Both the position numbers and the translations under genes were made by a program. Positions 1 through 10,855 of a DNA stretch of 64,000 bases are shown piece after piece. The notes beneath the pieces are model-generated. The model saw nothing but the letters and a program-made list of their open reading frames with translations, did not search any database and had not been told where the DNA came from. The stretch is taken from positions 9,976,001 to 10,040,000 of the forward strand of contig BSBM01000440.1 in assembly GCA_027924585.1 (NCBI GenBank), in the 5' to 3' direction. Source of the stretch: Larix kaempferi (Eukaryota; Streptophyta; Pinopsida; Pinales; Pinaceae). Positions within the stretch are counted from its first letter, which is position 1. Each line of letters starts with the position of its first letter.

Positions 1-1430
1 AAAATGTCAACAGTTTGCTCAGCAGTGGGGCAATACTCCAACACAATCAATCTCTCATGCAATAGACTTCGGATGTAATGCATGTGCAATTCAATGTGCT
101 TGGTTCTTTGTATGAGTACTAGATCTAAGGATATCCTTATATCACTCTTATTAGCAACCCAAATAATAATGGTAGTGCTAAATTCAATCCGGAACTCACC
201 AAGAATTCCTTGCAACCAGATGGACTGAGTAGCTCCATTCACTGCTCCCTAGTACTCTGCCTCTTTTGAAGAGATTGAAATTTCACTTTTCTTTTTACTA
301 TACCAGAATATAGGAGCTCCTCCAATCCTGAATACAAAACTAGAAGTGGACTTCCAGCCTATGATATCTTCATCCCAATCTGAGTCAAAAAATGCAACTA
401 GATCTAAAGAGGAATTGGCAGCATAGTGGATCCCATGTGTCTTGGTGCCTTGCACAAAGTGAAAAATCCTTTTTTCAGCCCTCCAATGGAGCTCATGTGG
501 CTGATCCATATAACTTGCAACATGACTTACTGCATTTTCCAAATCTGGTCGGGAGTGAGTTAAGTACAACAAGATTCCAACTAGTTTCCTGTAGAGAGTG
601 ATATTCACCAAGGGTGAAGAATCCTCTTCTTCTAGACTGACTCCTGAAAGGAAAGGAGTCTTTGCAGCCTTACATTCTGACATATTGAACCTTTTTAGCA
701 TATCAGAAGCATATTTATATTGACTTACAGTGATTCCTGAGGGTGACTGAGTGATCTCAAGCCCCGAAAACTGCCTAAGAATCCCCACGTCTGTCATGGA
801 GAAAGCTTGATGCAAAGTTATCTTCAATGATGAAACTTCATCAGTAGAACTTCCCGTGATTATTAAATAATCACAATATTGCCATTTTTGTGCTTAAGAT
901 ACACATTCAGATCAGATTTTCACCGGTGAAAATCTTATGTCAGGAGGAAATGGTCCATTTTTTTCATACCAAACTCTGGGAGCTTGCTTGAGTCCATACA
1001 GTGATTTCCTTAACCTGTACACAAGTAAAGGATCTGAAACATAGCCTTCAGGTTTCTGCCTATAGATGTCCTCCTCAATATCACCATGAAGAAAAGAAGA
1101 CTTCACATCCATGTGGTGAACTGCCCAACACTTTGTTGTTGCAACTGACAAAACTAGTCGAATAGAATCCATTTTTTCCACTAGGGGAAAGGTATCATTA
1201 TAGTACAGAACTTGGAATTTTTAAAATAAATTGGCCACCAAACTTGATTTTTGCTTGACTGCATCAGAATCAATAGCCATATTAGTCTTGCAGATCCATT
1301 TGCATTTTACTAGCTTTTTGCCCGGTGGAAGCTTGACTAGCTCCCAAGTTCCATTCTTCTACAAGGAGTAAAACTCCTCATCCATAGAAAATATTCATAT
1401 TGGATATTTTGAGGCTTGTTCATATGTTTT
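1..1430 (-). pseudogene. TE1 reverse transcriptase and RNase H (decayed)
   Basis: The open stretch 912-1181 carries the Copia RT motifs HHMDVKSSFLHGD and SLYGLKQAPRVWYEK. The stretch 249-827 carries the RT connection (THSRPDLENAVSHVASYM) and RNase H motifs (DSDWDEDIIGWKSTSS, SISSKEAEY). Between them, at 867-878, the site that should read YVDD reads Tyr-Cys-Asp-Tyr, so one catalytic aspartate is lost. Similarity to the RNase H C-terminus, including a box like RTKHIELHMHYIRS, runs on to base 1 in broken frames. The upstream part (1182-1430) is the RT N-terminal region with stops. No function is expected. Confidence 0.85.
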
Positions 1431-1439
1431 AGGATCTAA

Positions 1440-2391
1440 TTAAATCATGATAAAACATTTATCATCAATATTTTGATCCCTTACTGAAAGTGCATTCTCA
1501 TATTGTGACCTTGTCTCCCTAGGATCTTGAGGATTCCAAGCAAGTTCACTAGCAGCTTCTATGGTTTTTGCTTCCCACTTTGGCCTTGTTGGTGAGATTG
1601 GGTATGCAATCATATCATTAGAATCATCATCTAAATATGAATTTGAATATTCATCATCAGAATCCTCATTCAGCTCTTCATTTTCTTCTTTCGGTGGTGG
1701 TTGAGAAGATTCTCCAATCTCAACTCCTTGTAGGGTCTCTTCCTCAAACTGAACACTTATTTCTATGAATGCTTTGTGGGTGGTCAAATCAAGAATTTTG
1801 TAACCATTGGAGTCTTATGAGTAGCCAAAAAAAAACATGGCCTACTCTGTGTCTCTAAATCCCTTCTCTTTTCAGATGGCACTCTAGCCCAAGCCTTAAC
1901 ACCAAAAATCCTAAAATGTGAAATATTAGGTTTATGGCCACACCAAGCTTCATGAAGGCTAACTCCTTTCATTTCTTTGTGTGGAAATCTATTTTGTATG
2001 TAACCTACAGAGTTGGTTGCTTCATTCCACAAATTTGGTGGCAAAGATCTTGCTTCAAGCATACAAGTTTCCATTCTGCAACTCCATTCTGCTGAGGAGT
2101 GTATGGCATAGTGTGATGCATGTGTATGCCAACCATTACACAGAGCTGTTGAAAATATGATTTAATGTAATCTCCCCCATTATCATATATGATTTCCTTT
2201 ATCTTCCTTCTAGGATGGTTCTCAACAAAGGCTTTAAAAACCTTGAAATAGCCAAAAAAATCAGACTTAAAATGCAGAAAATAGACCCAGCAATACCTAG
2301 AATGAACATCAATGAAAGTTAATAGATATCTGGTTTTGTTCAGTGACATGTGAGGGAAAGGACCAACAATATCACTATGGATCAGATCCAA
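1440..2391 (-). pseudogene. TE1 integrase core and acidic linker (decayed)
   Basis: Three overlapping frames (1440-1787, 1784-2074, 2005-2391) together read as the Copia integrase core followed by the variable acidic linker. The catalytic triad is still visible: Asp in LIHSDIVGPF, Asp in YDNGGDY and Glu in PQQNGVAEWK. The linker is rich in Glu, Asp and Ser (EENEELNEDSDDE) and ends in the RPKWEAKTI box that precedes RT in this lineage. At least two frameshifts separate the pieces. Confidence 0.8.
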
Positions 2392-2422
2392 AGTTTCAAA
2401 GTTTCTCTTTGGCCTTGATCTC

Positions 2423-3309
2423 TCAAACTTTCTCTCTGCGTGTTTTCCTAGAACATAACCCTGGCAGACTCCCTTTTGTGAAGGTGATGTTTGGAAACCC
2501 TAAAACCATGTTTTTATCATGAAGTTCATGAAGGTATCTATAATTTAGATTCCCAAACCTCTCATGCCAAATATTTCTTGGTTCATTATCAAGAGAGAGG
2601 AGCGCTACTAGTGGAGAGATGGGAAAAAATTGTGAAGACTTGTAGACTCTGGTGGAATGATCTGCAATGCCTAATGCAACAAATCTTCTTGTGGATACCT
2701 CAGAGATCTCCACATCATTAGGGGTGAAGAAAAATATTTTGGGTGAGATAGTATGGGTCATTTGGTATATATGCAACAAGTTTGCAGCTAGACCTGGGAC
2801 ATAAAGGACATTAAAAAATGATCCATTATCAAGATCTACTCTACCTTTACCCTTTGAAGTAGTTTTTGAGTCATATCCAAGAATAATGATAGGACCTAAT
2901 CCATCGTAGGAACTAAGAGTAGCAAATGATTCTCTGGTTGCAACCATCTATCTTGAAGCTCCAGAATCAATGGTGTAAGAAGTGGATGAATATCTGCTTC
3001 CCATTAGAGCATGGACTCACTCCTTTTCATTTGAGTTAGAACCTCCTTCCTTCTTCTTTGCACCTTCAAAAATGGGGATATGGTTCTTCTCAAGGATTTG
3101 TTCCATATGATCAATGGTCTTTCTCATACAAGATATTTCAAGATGAAAGCCCCTTTGGAAATATGAGCACTTGGTTCGCTCCTTCTTCTTCTGTTGATGC
3201 TTTCTGGAGGTGGAGGGATCCTCTTGTGGCTTAGATCTCTCCTTCTTTTGCTCAGAAGGATTTTTGGAGTTTTCCTTCTACTTACCCTTCGAATTCCTTG
3301 AGTCATCAA
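2423..3309 (-). pseudogene. TE1 protease, GAG-pre-integrase and gag tail (decayed)
   Basis: The frame 2423-2947 contains NVLYVPGLAANLL, the usual link between Copia protease and integrase, and the integrase zinc-binding region (IWHERFGNLNYRYL). Just upstream, around 2955-2985, the sense strand reads the aspartic protease site IDSGASR followed by a TAG stop. The stretch 3124-3309 is basic and corresponds to the gag C-terminal region. A CX2CX4HX4C knuckle is not cleanly preserved. Confidence 0.7.
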
Positions 3310-3364
3310 TAGCTAGAGCTTTATCTTTTAAAGGTTTCAAAGCACCTATAAACATAAGCTTATT

Positions 3365-3865
3365 CTACTCCTGAGTAAAAGACTCCATGAATTCGGAAAG
3401 ACTGGGCACCTTCCAATTCTTTATAGTGAGTTTTGTAGCATGGAAAGTTAAGACAAAAACCGAGTAGTCTTTCCCCAATTTTGAAAGGATTTCCAAAACT
3501 AACTCCTCATCCTTTTTATCAATACTACACTGCTTCAACTGCAAAACTAGTGACTTGAATTTGGAGAAATAATCTTGTAGATTCTCGAAACTACTCAAAC
3601 TTAGAGAAATCAGCTCATTATCTTGATTATGTCCTCTCAGATCATCGTTTTTACCAAACAAAGATTTCAACTTCTCCCAAACTTCATTCGGTGAAGTCAG
3701 ACCATCCAAATGGAATAGAAGATATGTCGATGTGCTGAGGCAGAGAAGGTCATAAGCCTCATCTCTTTGATTGTGCCACTTATACTTCTCTATAGATGAA
3801 GTAGGCTTTGCTTCAGTTCCCATTTTTACTCTGTATAGGCCTTTCGACCTCAAAAAAATCTCCAT
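3365..3865 (-). pseudogene. TE1 gag, UBN2-type capsid region
   Basis: This 166-codon frame matches the Copia gag (UBN2 family) pattern: a charged N-terminus, AYDLLCLSTSTYLLFHL, a SPNEVWEKLKSLF box, and DYFSKFKSLVLQLKQCSIDKKDEELVLEILSKL, which is the typical capsid C-terminal helix pair. The start at 3865 is simply the first Met; sequence between it and the primer site may hold the true start. Gag would form the retrotransposon particle, but downstream frames are broken. Confidence 0.8.
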
Positions 3866-4171
3866 CTACGCCTTACATTGAAAATAATTAAATGGATTCA
3901 AAAGCACATTCTGAGATGGATCCATGAGAAAAATGAGGTGCGCACTGTAGATTGATATGTACTTGAAAAAAACACAACCAAACAACTCTCTTTTGAATGA
4001 TTCAAGCTATAGAGCTCTACAATATGTTAGTAGGCACTTTCAGGAGTCTGTCACGCCCGGATAGACCTCTTGAGCTAAACTCAAGAGTACAAGGAAATGA
4101 TCAGTGGGACTTTTGTGGAAACTCCTTTCTTTTGGTGCTCTACTGGATGCATCTGTGCTCTCCTAAATAGA

Positions 4172-4181
4172 TCTGATACCA
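4172..4181 (-). other. TE1 primer binding site (initiator tRNA-Met)
   Basis: On the minus strand the sequence reads TGGTATCAGA, complementary to the 3' end of plant initiator tRNA-Met, and lies directly next to an LTR end. Confidence 0.8.
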
Positions 4182-4787
4182 TGTGAAATAATATCATAAG
4201 GTGATCATAATATTGAATAACTCTTCTCACACAAATTGCTAGTCTAGAATTGTCAAGAACACTCAAAATCAGACTCAGAATTATGCACAATATTAAACTG
4301 TATTAGCATAAATGCACATCATCCAACCATGTACCATCAAGTGGCTGAAAATATATAGAATTACATCAGAAAATTGAAATTCTTTGGATGCACTTGAATA
4401 GCTCACAAAAAGTAGGCTTACTAAACTAGTGAAAACCCCCCAAGGTAGAAACATTCATCTCCAACTAAACCATAAAGCTCACGAATTGTCCAAACTGATT
4501 TTGGAAAGTGATGTAGGATGAAATTAGAAAAAGATGGCATATTTTGGAGTGAAAAAGAGGAAAGGTTTGTTGGCCACAAAAACAAGCCGTTTCCAACACA
4601 TCTAGAGTGCCTAGCTTTTACCTTATATACTGAAAAGCAGAAAAAGCAATGCAAAAGCAAGAAAGAAACTTTTGACACTTAGAACAGCCAGAAAAGCATC
4701 CAGGATGATCATGAATGTTCTCACATGGATAAGGATTGCAAGTAGTGGACCAAGGAATTCAATAAGTGGCCAAAAACATAGTAAAAC
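4182..4787 (-). repeat. TE1 5' LTR, truncated by TE2
   Basis: It starts next to the primer site with TG on the plus strand (the CA end in sense). A sense TATA-like box, GTATATAAGG, lies at 4621-4630. The other end is not seen because TE2 begins at 4788. The second LTR lies outside the window, so the full length is unknown. Confidence 0.65.
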
Positions 4788-5160
4788 TGTTAAATATACA
4801 GCATCAGGAGACATTCTCCAAACTAATATTGTGTAGCCAAGATTGATCGTCCTGTATAGAGGTGAGCACTTTGATTTCCTTTCGTGTAAAGGTTATTCCT
4901 CCTGTATATAGGTAATTGATCAAAATAATGATGTTGTAAAGTCTTGTTGGACAAGGCTCCGAACTTGTGTATACCAAGTCATGATTGGCATGTGAACCTT
5001 CTGTATAAAGGTATCCATGAGATGAACCTCCCATATAGAGGTGAACCTTCCGTATAAAGGTATCCATGAGATGGACCTACCATATAGAGGTGGACCTTCC
5101 ATATAAAGGTCATTCTTTACTTGTTAAAAACATTTAATGTTGTGTGATATATTATTAACA
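4788..5160 (+). repeat. TE2 5' LTR fragment (U3 part)
   Basis: This is 373 bp matching 7145-7517 at nearly every position. It holds several short inverted repeats of the form CCTtCCgTATAaAGG. It ends at TTAACA where pol sequence begins. Confidence 0.8.
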
Positions 5161-7136
5161 AAGATGGATCCTTCTCGAAAGAAAGGAACCTTTCTGGGTT
5201 ATAGCAAGTCATCCAAAGCATATCGAATATATGTATCTGGTGAGAGACACATTGAATTCAGCCGAGATGTTACCTTCCATGAGGAATTTTCTTTCAAAAG
5301 ATCGAAATAGATTCAATGTGATTCAGAGATGGAGGATCCCGAGTCTGATTCTCCCCCTTCAGAGTTAGAGAGGGAGAAACCAGAAGATGCCTCAAATTCA
5401 CTAGCTCCTAAAGAACTAGTAGAACTGGTTGAGAGGTCACTTTGTGAACCTCCTGCTAAAATACGATCTGCATGGTGTCGCGACATCTTAAAAAATGCAG
5501 AGAAACATGGAGCACCAACAGGTGCATCTAGAGAGCGCAATAAACCTAACAGATATTCAGGATATGTTGCATTGATGAGTCACATCAGTGATTCAAACCC
5601 ATCCTTATATGAAGAAGATGCAAAGTAGCAAGTTTCAAAATATTCAATGACAGAAGAGTACAACTCTATAATGAAGAATGATGTTTGGGAGGTTGTTCCC
5701 AAACCTGTTGGGAAGTCCATTGTGACTTCCAGATGGATTTACAAGATGAAGCATGCTGCAGATGGTAGCATTGAGAAGTATAAATCCATATTCATTGCCA
5801 GAGGTTTCTCTCAAAAAGAATGAATTGATTATTATGATACCTTTTCCACTATGGCAAGGTACACCACAATATGAGCAATGATTGCACTTGCATCTGTTAT
5901 AGGATGGAAACTTCACCAGATGGATGTGAAGACAGCCTTTCTCAATGGTGAGGTTGAGGACGAGGTTTATATTCAGCATCCTAAAGGATTTTTGGTGCAT
6001 GGGAAGGAGTTCCATGTTTGAAAGCTAAAGAAATCTCTATATGGGCTTAAGCAAGCCCCAAAGGGCTTGGTACTCCAAAATTGATAGCTACATTCAGAAA
6101 TTGGGTTTTTGTAAGAGTGAAGCTGATCCAAATTTGTACTTCAAAGTAGTGAAGAACCAACCATTGATATTGGTTCTGTATGTTGATGATTTGTTTCTCA
6201 TTGGAGAGGAACATCTGATTGCTTGGTGCAAGAGGGAGCTCACATCAGAGTTCGAGATGAAAGAGTTAGGTCTAATGCACTACTTTCTTGGCCTTAAGAT
6301 CTGGCAAAGAAAAGATGAAATTTTTCTATCTCAAGGGAAGTACAATGTGGATATATTGCACAAGTTTGGCATGATAGATTGCAAATCTATGACTATACCG
6401 ATGGTTTCCAATTTGAGGAAAATTCATGATTCAGGCTCTAGATAAGATCCAGTAGATACGACTTTGTATAGATGGCTTATAGGCTCACTAATGTAATTTA
6501 TACATTCGAGGCCCGATAGATGTTATGCTGTGAGAATTCCAAGTCAATTTATGTTTGATACGAGACACAGACACTGGAAAATTGCTAAGCATGTGCTTAG
6601 GTACCTTCGAGGTACAATTTCATATGGAATCAGAGATGCCTCCAGTGGAGGAGTCATGTTACTTGGTTATACAGAATCAGATTGGGGAGGGATAATTGTG
6701 GACCGTAAGAGCACATACGGCTACTTTTATAGCCTAGGATCAGCTATGATATCTTGGTCCAGTAGGAAGCAGGGCTCCGTAGCCCAGAGCACTACCAAAG
6801 AAGAATACATAGCTACTAATGTTTCCTGCCGAGAAGCAGTGTGGCTCAGAAAGCTACTTGTAGGGTCATTTGGTGAAAAGCTTGAGCCTACCATTATTAG
6901 GTGTGACAATCAGAGTTGCATCAATATTTCCAAAAACCCAATGTTTCATGACAGGTCGAAGCACATTGAAATGAAGTATCACTTCATCCAAGACATGGTC
7001 CAGAAAGGTACAATGAAACTTTAGTACATTTCTACTAATGAGAAGATTGCAGATGTGTTAACAAAGCCTCTATCAATGACGAAGTTTAGGTACTTCCGAG
7101 AAAAACTTGGTATGGCATAGAATGCCTCCCTCGCTG
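5161..7136 (+). pseudogene. TE2 pol remnant: integrase end, RT and RNase H
   Basis: Translation starts at the integrase C-terminal box (DPSRKKGTFLGYSKSSKAY), then an acidic linker, RT (HQMDVKTAFLNGEVEDEV, SLYGLKQAP, LVLYVDDLFLIG) and RNase H (SDWGGIIVDRKSTYGYF, CDNQSCINISKNPMFHD). YVDD is intact. Damage includes in-frame stops near 5308, 5626, 5821, 5871 and 6018, a frameshift near 6055 next to QAPK, and stops near 6443 and 7022. The longest open pieces are 5329-5628, 6041-6445 and 6530-7024. The protein is of the same Copia branch as TE6. Confidence 0.85.
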
Positions 7137-7144
7137 AGAGGGAG
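7133..7144 (+). other. TE2 polypurine tract
   Basis: The purine run GAGAGGGAG lies immediately before the TGTTAAAT start of the 3' LTR, where plus-strand DNA synthesis is primed in LTR retrotransposons. Confidence 0.75.
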
Positions 7145-7204
7145 TGTTAAATATACAACATCAGGAGACATTCTCCAAACCAATCTTGTGTAGCCAATAT
7201 TTTT

Positions 7205-7470
7205 CCTCCCGTATAGAGGTGAGCACTTAGATTTTCTTTCGTGTAAAGGTTATTCCTCTTGTATAGAGGTAATTGATCAAAGTAATGATGTTGTAAATTC
7301 TTGTTGGACGAGGCTCTGAAATTGTGTGTATCAAGTCATGATTATCATGTGAACCTTTCGTATAAAGGTATCCATGAGATGGACTTCCCGTGTAGAGGTG
7401 AACCTTCCGTATAAAGGTATCCATGAGATGGACCTCCCGTATAGAGGTGGACCTTTCGTATAAAGTTCAT
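7205..7470 (+). repeat. Array of short hairpin motifs in TE2 U3
   Basis: About eight copies of CCTYYCGTRTARAGG occur in 265 bp, many as ACCTTcCGTATAAAGGT, which can fold on itself. The same array occurs in the left copy (about 4850-5110). Confidence 0.75.
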
Positions 7471-7754
7471 GCTTTAATTGTTAAAAACATTTAATGTTGT
7501 GTGATATATTATTAACCATGATCATCGCTTGCTATTAAGTCTCTTTTATAGATTGATCACCTCTAAAGTGAATTAATTTAGCATATGATTATTTGGTCCG
7601 GAATAATATAATATGATCACAGCATCTGATAATTCTTCTTAGTATAATGTAATGTGATGGATAATTAAAGTTAGCACATATTGACCATGCAATAAGAGAT
7701 AAAGAAATAAAATATAAAGCATAGAGATCAAGAGAATTCAAAATTTCCCATGCA

Positions 7755-8125
7755 GACACTTCAGTTAATTAAAGAGAACTCGAATTATTAAAGCTTCAAT
7801 TATAAAGCTTTAGTTAAGTATCAATGCTTCAGTTAAAGCATCAGTTAAGGATATGTCTCAGTTAACCAAAGAACTCATAGTGGTCACTTCAAGTAAATCA
7901 ATCAGCATGATTTCAGTTAACTAAGTTTTAAATAAAAGGGACTAGTTAACTAAAGTATTTACACTTTAGTTAAACAAAAAGATGGCACTTCAGTTAAATA
8001 GAATATCTAGTTAACTAAGTGTTATTGCATCACGAAACTTATGTTAAACTAAAAGATGACACGTGAGTTGTGACACTTGCATGTCGACACTTAAGTTATC
8101 CACCTCACTAAGTGGTAAATCTTTC
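7755..8125 (+). promoter_or_regulatory. Cluster of AGTTAA motifs in TE2 U3
   Basis: About twelve copies of (C/T)AGTTAA or close variants occur within 370 bp upstream of the TATA box. CAGTTA fits the plant MYB core CNGTTR. An E/G-box CACGTG lies at about 8060. The regulatory role is inferred from motif density only. Confidence 0.45.
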
Positions 8126-8275
8126 AGTTAAGAGGCGAGTTCATCCTAAGTAACAGCTCAGTGAGATGAAGCACTACATGAGAAGTGGGGCGCACCACTC
8201 CATGCAAGATTAATACATCCAGTTTGAGGGCGAGTTTATCCTGAAGTTATAAGTTAAAAATAGAAGAGAAGAATG

Positions 8276-8283
8276 TATAAATA
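8276..8283 (+). promoter_or_regulatory. TATA box of TE2 3' LTR
   Basis: TATAAATA lies on the plus strand with R/U5-like sequence following within a few hundred bases. Confidence 0.55.
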
Positions 8284-8762
8284 TGATATACAAGATTGTT
8301 GAATCCATAGTGTGAAGTGAATTCTCTTCTCCATTGAAGGCAATGCGCTTCTCTTTGTGCGGGGTATTATTTGTGCTTATTGTTGTTGTGCTGGGAACAC
8401 ATCCGATTGATCTCTCTTCTCTATTGCTTTTGTATCTTCAACAAGAAGTTTGGTGATCTCTTATCTTTCGAAAGCAATCTACTATGTTGTAAAAGAAATC
8501 ATTCTCTACTATCCATTATATTATACTAAGAAGAATTGTTGGGGTTTTTGTTCTCATAATTTTGAGGATTTTCCCCAAGGTATATCTTGTGTTATGGTTG
8601 TATGAATTTCATGGATTGAATTGTCGCATTGCTTAAAGTCTCTACATCTAAAAGAATTAAAGCTCAAAGCTCAACCAAATTTCAACAAAAACTACCTAGG
8701 AAAGTAATAAAAATTTAAATAAATTATATCCTAAGTATTAAGTGGGTTTTAATGCTCTAACA

Positions 8763-9360
8763 GAGAATGATTCATGGTGTTGTAAATTTAGCATTTTTGG
8801 TATTCAAATAATTTCACATTGAGAAGGAGTTTGGGGGGTTCAATTCAATTTCACTTCTAGAGGCAGTGGTGGAAAATTATCCCTACTATCAATTACATCT
8901 TCATCATTCATTCATTACTCATCTAGTTAGGATTTGGATAATTGCATTTTTCATTTCTTGCATTTCATTTATTTGCATCAACTCCACACTCATTTATGTT
9001 TCTATTTTATACATGTGTTAGTTATATTAAATATAAGATCATAACATTATAATAATAATATTACCACAATCGGTCCATGAAAAAATGGATTGCCATTTCA
9101 ATAGAGAAATGCCTAATTAGGCCCTTTTGTTGCATAATCGTGTGAAGTTGACAAGGATCATTTTATCATGTCAGCATGTTGATGCTAGAGGGAGGGTAGA
9201 CAACAAGTCATCCTATGTGGATTCATTCTTTCATGAATTCTTTTACAACCCATGGTTCCATTCCAAATTCCTACATGAGAATACAACATTGCTTTGTGTG
9301 TACAAGGATGGTTACATGACTTTTCAAAATATGCAGTTGATTTGTTTATGAAATTTAACA
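8763..9360. other. No gene seen
   Basis: A+T-rich sequence between the TE2 LTR and the TE3 gag. The open frame at 9127-9351 has no recognisable motif; it may be upstream gag of TE3, but I cannot support that. Confidence 0.5.
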
Positions 9361-9369
9361 GCGAAGGGA

Positions 9370-10530
9370 AAACCATTGCATTTGGACATATTCAAATCTA
9401 TTAACTTAGATTTCACCTACTAAAAAATCTTGAAGTAGATGTTGGCTACAAGTTATTTTCCTTCATTTTCAAAGAACAAATTCAAGACTAGTATAGAGCA
9501 TTATTGATGCATATAATTCATGTTTGGAAACAATTCAAGGAATTTTTTTAAGGCTATCATGGAAATTATAAATTGGAGGAATTTTATCTTGAATGGGATG
9601 AGAGCTGCAAGGAAAACCATGAATCTATTGAAATTTTTAATGAGATTTCAATCAATGAATTATAAGTTTCAAGAAAAGCATAGGCCTTCCTAGGAATATG
9701 TGTGAATGGTACTTGCAATCTATCTCCATTAAAGAAGAGTAAGATTTATTGTTGGCATGTGAGGAAATTCAACAAAATCAATAATATTTTCAAGCATGTC
9801 CTACATCCATGTATCTGTCATAGAGTCTTAATAATAGAATTCAATACAATTCCAACTCCATACTTTTTTATAACTAAAATGGAACATTCAATCAAGGATA
9901 TGTTCTCAAAATAAATAATAAATAAACTTGCAAGAAATTGGTATATGAGATAGTCACATTCAAAACTTTAATCATCATGAGTAATCCATATTGATAGAAT
10001 ATGTCTTAGAAGGTGAACCTATCATTCAATTAGAAGATGAAGAATATGGCATAAGACCTCATGACATTTCTTGTATAGATAAGAAGGAATATTTGATGGT
10101 TCATCAAAGTTTCGTCTCTTGAATATTGACATTTTACATGAATCTGAAATTTCTAGCACTATACTTTATGACTCTTCTGAGGAGGTTGAACCTTGTAAGG
10201 TAACACATTCATGGGATATGTCGCTTAGATATAATATAAACTTTGATGTCAAAGAAGAAGAAGAAAATATTTTAAATGATGCCCTTTTTTCTCATTGGCA
10301 ATGACTCTTATAAAGAAAGGACCAAACATGTCATTATTGAATATGTCGTAGAATATTTTATTCTTAAATGAACTCAATCAATTATTTTCAATATGGATTT
10401 TAGTTTAAGAAAGGAATAACTAAAGCGTTTGGAAAATATGATCCTTCATCTAAAAAAAATGCCACCGACAAAAAAAGTAAGGATGAATAAGAGAAAGAAG
10501 TCATGGAAATCAATTCGTTAAAACAATGGA
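9370..10530 (+). pseudogene. TE3: Gypsy gag remnant
   Basis: Plus-strand translation across several frames reads as a Ty3/Gypsy gag capsid: a YKLFSFIFKEQIQDWYRALL-like box, then KQFKEFF, YHGNYKLEEFYLEWDE and SIEIFNEIS, then PRNMCEWY-like and LLACEEIQQ-like boxes in shifted frames near 9690-9790. A more acidic stretch follows (LEGEPIIQLEDEEYGIRPHD near 10010). Open pieces are 9702-9914 and 10119-10304. Its boundary with the TE4 LTR is near 10535. It may belong to a larger element whose other parts are lost. Confidence 0.6.
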
Positions 10531-10534
10531 GATG

Positions 10535-10840
10535 AAAAAAGGATTTAATATCTCATAGGGACCCCTTTCCTCTTCACCTATAGTGTAATTATATCCCCTC
10601 TAATTCTCTTTACACATCCATATTTGATCATTTTATTATTTTCCAACAAAATATTTACATAGCTTTTGAGTCATCATGACAAGACAACAACATGGTCCAT
10701 ATAGAAATATATACATGGCTAGCCATTCACTAGTTGGGCCTTGGCCTTGAGCTCCATAATAGGAATATTTACTAGCATATTTACATCACCTAAAGAATTT
10801 GATTAAATACATTCCAAGGGTCAAAAGTGGGGGTATTACA
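10535..10840 (-). repeat. TE4 3' LTR fragment
   Basis: It starts in sense with TGTAATACCCC at 10840 and aligns over about 300 bp with 40705-41020, sharing the GACCCTTGGAATGTAT-type block. It breaks off near 10535 where TE3 gag begins. Confidence 0.75.
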
Positions 10841-10855
10841 GTCCCCTCCCTGGAA
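10841..10855 (-). other. TE4 polypurine tract
   Basis: The sense strand reads CCAGGGAGGGGAC directly before the LTR start. Confidence 0.75.

Larger units (their letters stand above)
1..4787 (-). mobile_element. TE1: decayed Ty1/Copia retrotransposon
   Basis: In sense (minus) order the element has a 5' LTR, a tRNA-Met primer site, gag, protease, integrase, reverse transcriptase and RNase H, which is the Copia order. The coding part changes frame several times and carries stops, so it is dead. RNase H similarity continues to base 1, so the 3' LTR lies outside the window. The 5' LTR is cut at 4787 by TE2. The protein lineage resembles TE11 (59-61 kb) more than TE2 or TE6, for example in the shared run YKYASDM/SKYASDM and the CKAAK motif. 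Confidence 0.85.
4788..8762 (+). mobile_element. TE2: Copia element with LTR-to-pol deletion
   Basis: Two copies of a 373-bp segment starting TGTTAAATATAC (4788-5160 and 7145-7517) flank a decayed Copia pol. The first copy passes directly into the end of integrase at 5161, so the rest of the 5' LTR, the primer site, gag, protease and integrase core are missing. The right LTR seems to continue to 8762 (TAACA, complementary to the TGTTA start). No target duplication is visible: AAAAC lies on the left and GAGAA on the right. Confidence 0.75.
7145..8762 (+). repeat. TE2 3' LTR, probable full length 1.6 kb
   Basis: The first 373 bp match the left LTR fragment. Beyond that the sequence still looks like an LTR: a long U3, a TATA box at 8276, and a U5-like stretch GATTTTCCCCAAGG near 8569-8582. 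The end at 8762 reads TAACA, the complement of the TGTTA start. The far boundary is inferred because the left LTR has lost this part. If the LTR instead ended at 7517, the following 1.2 kb would be unexplained flank. Confidence 0.6.

Noticed and set aside
7145-7517. Treating 373 bp as the full TE2 LTR
   Set aside because: No target duplication supports it, and promoter and U5-like sequence plus a TAACA end continue to 8762. Kept as an alternative in the feature note.
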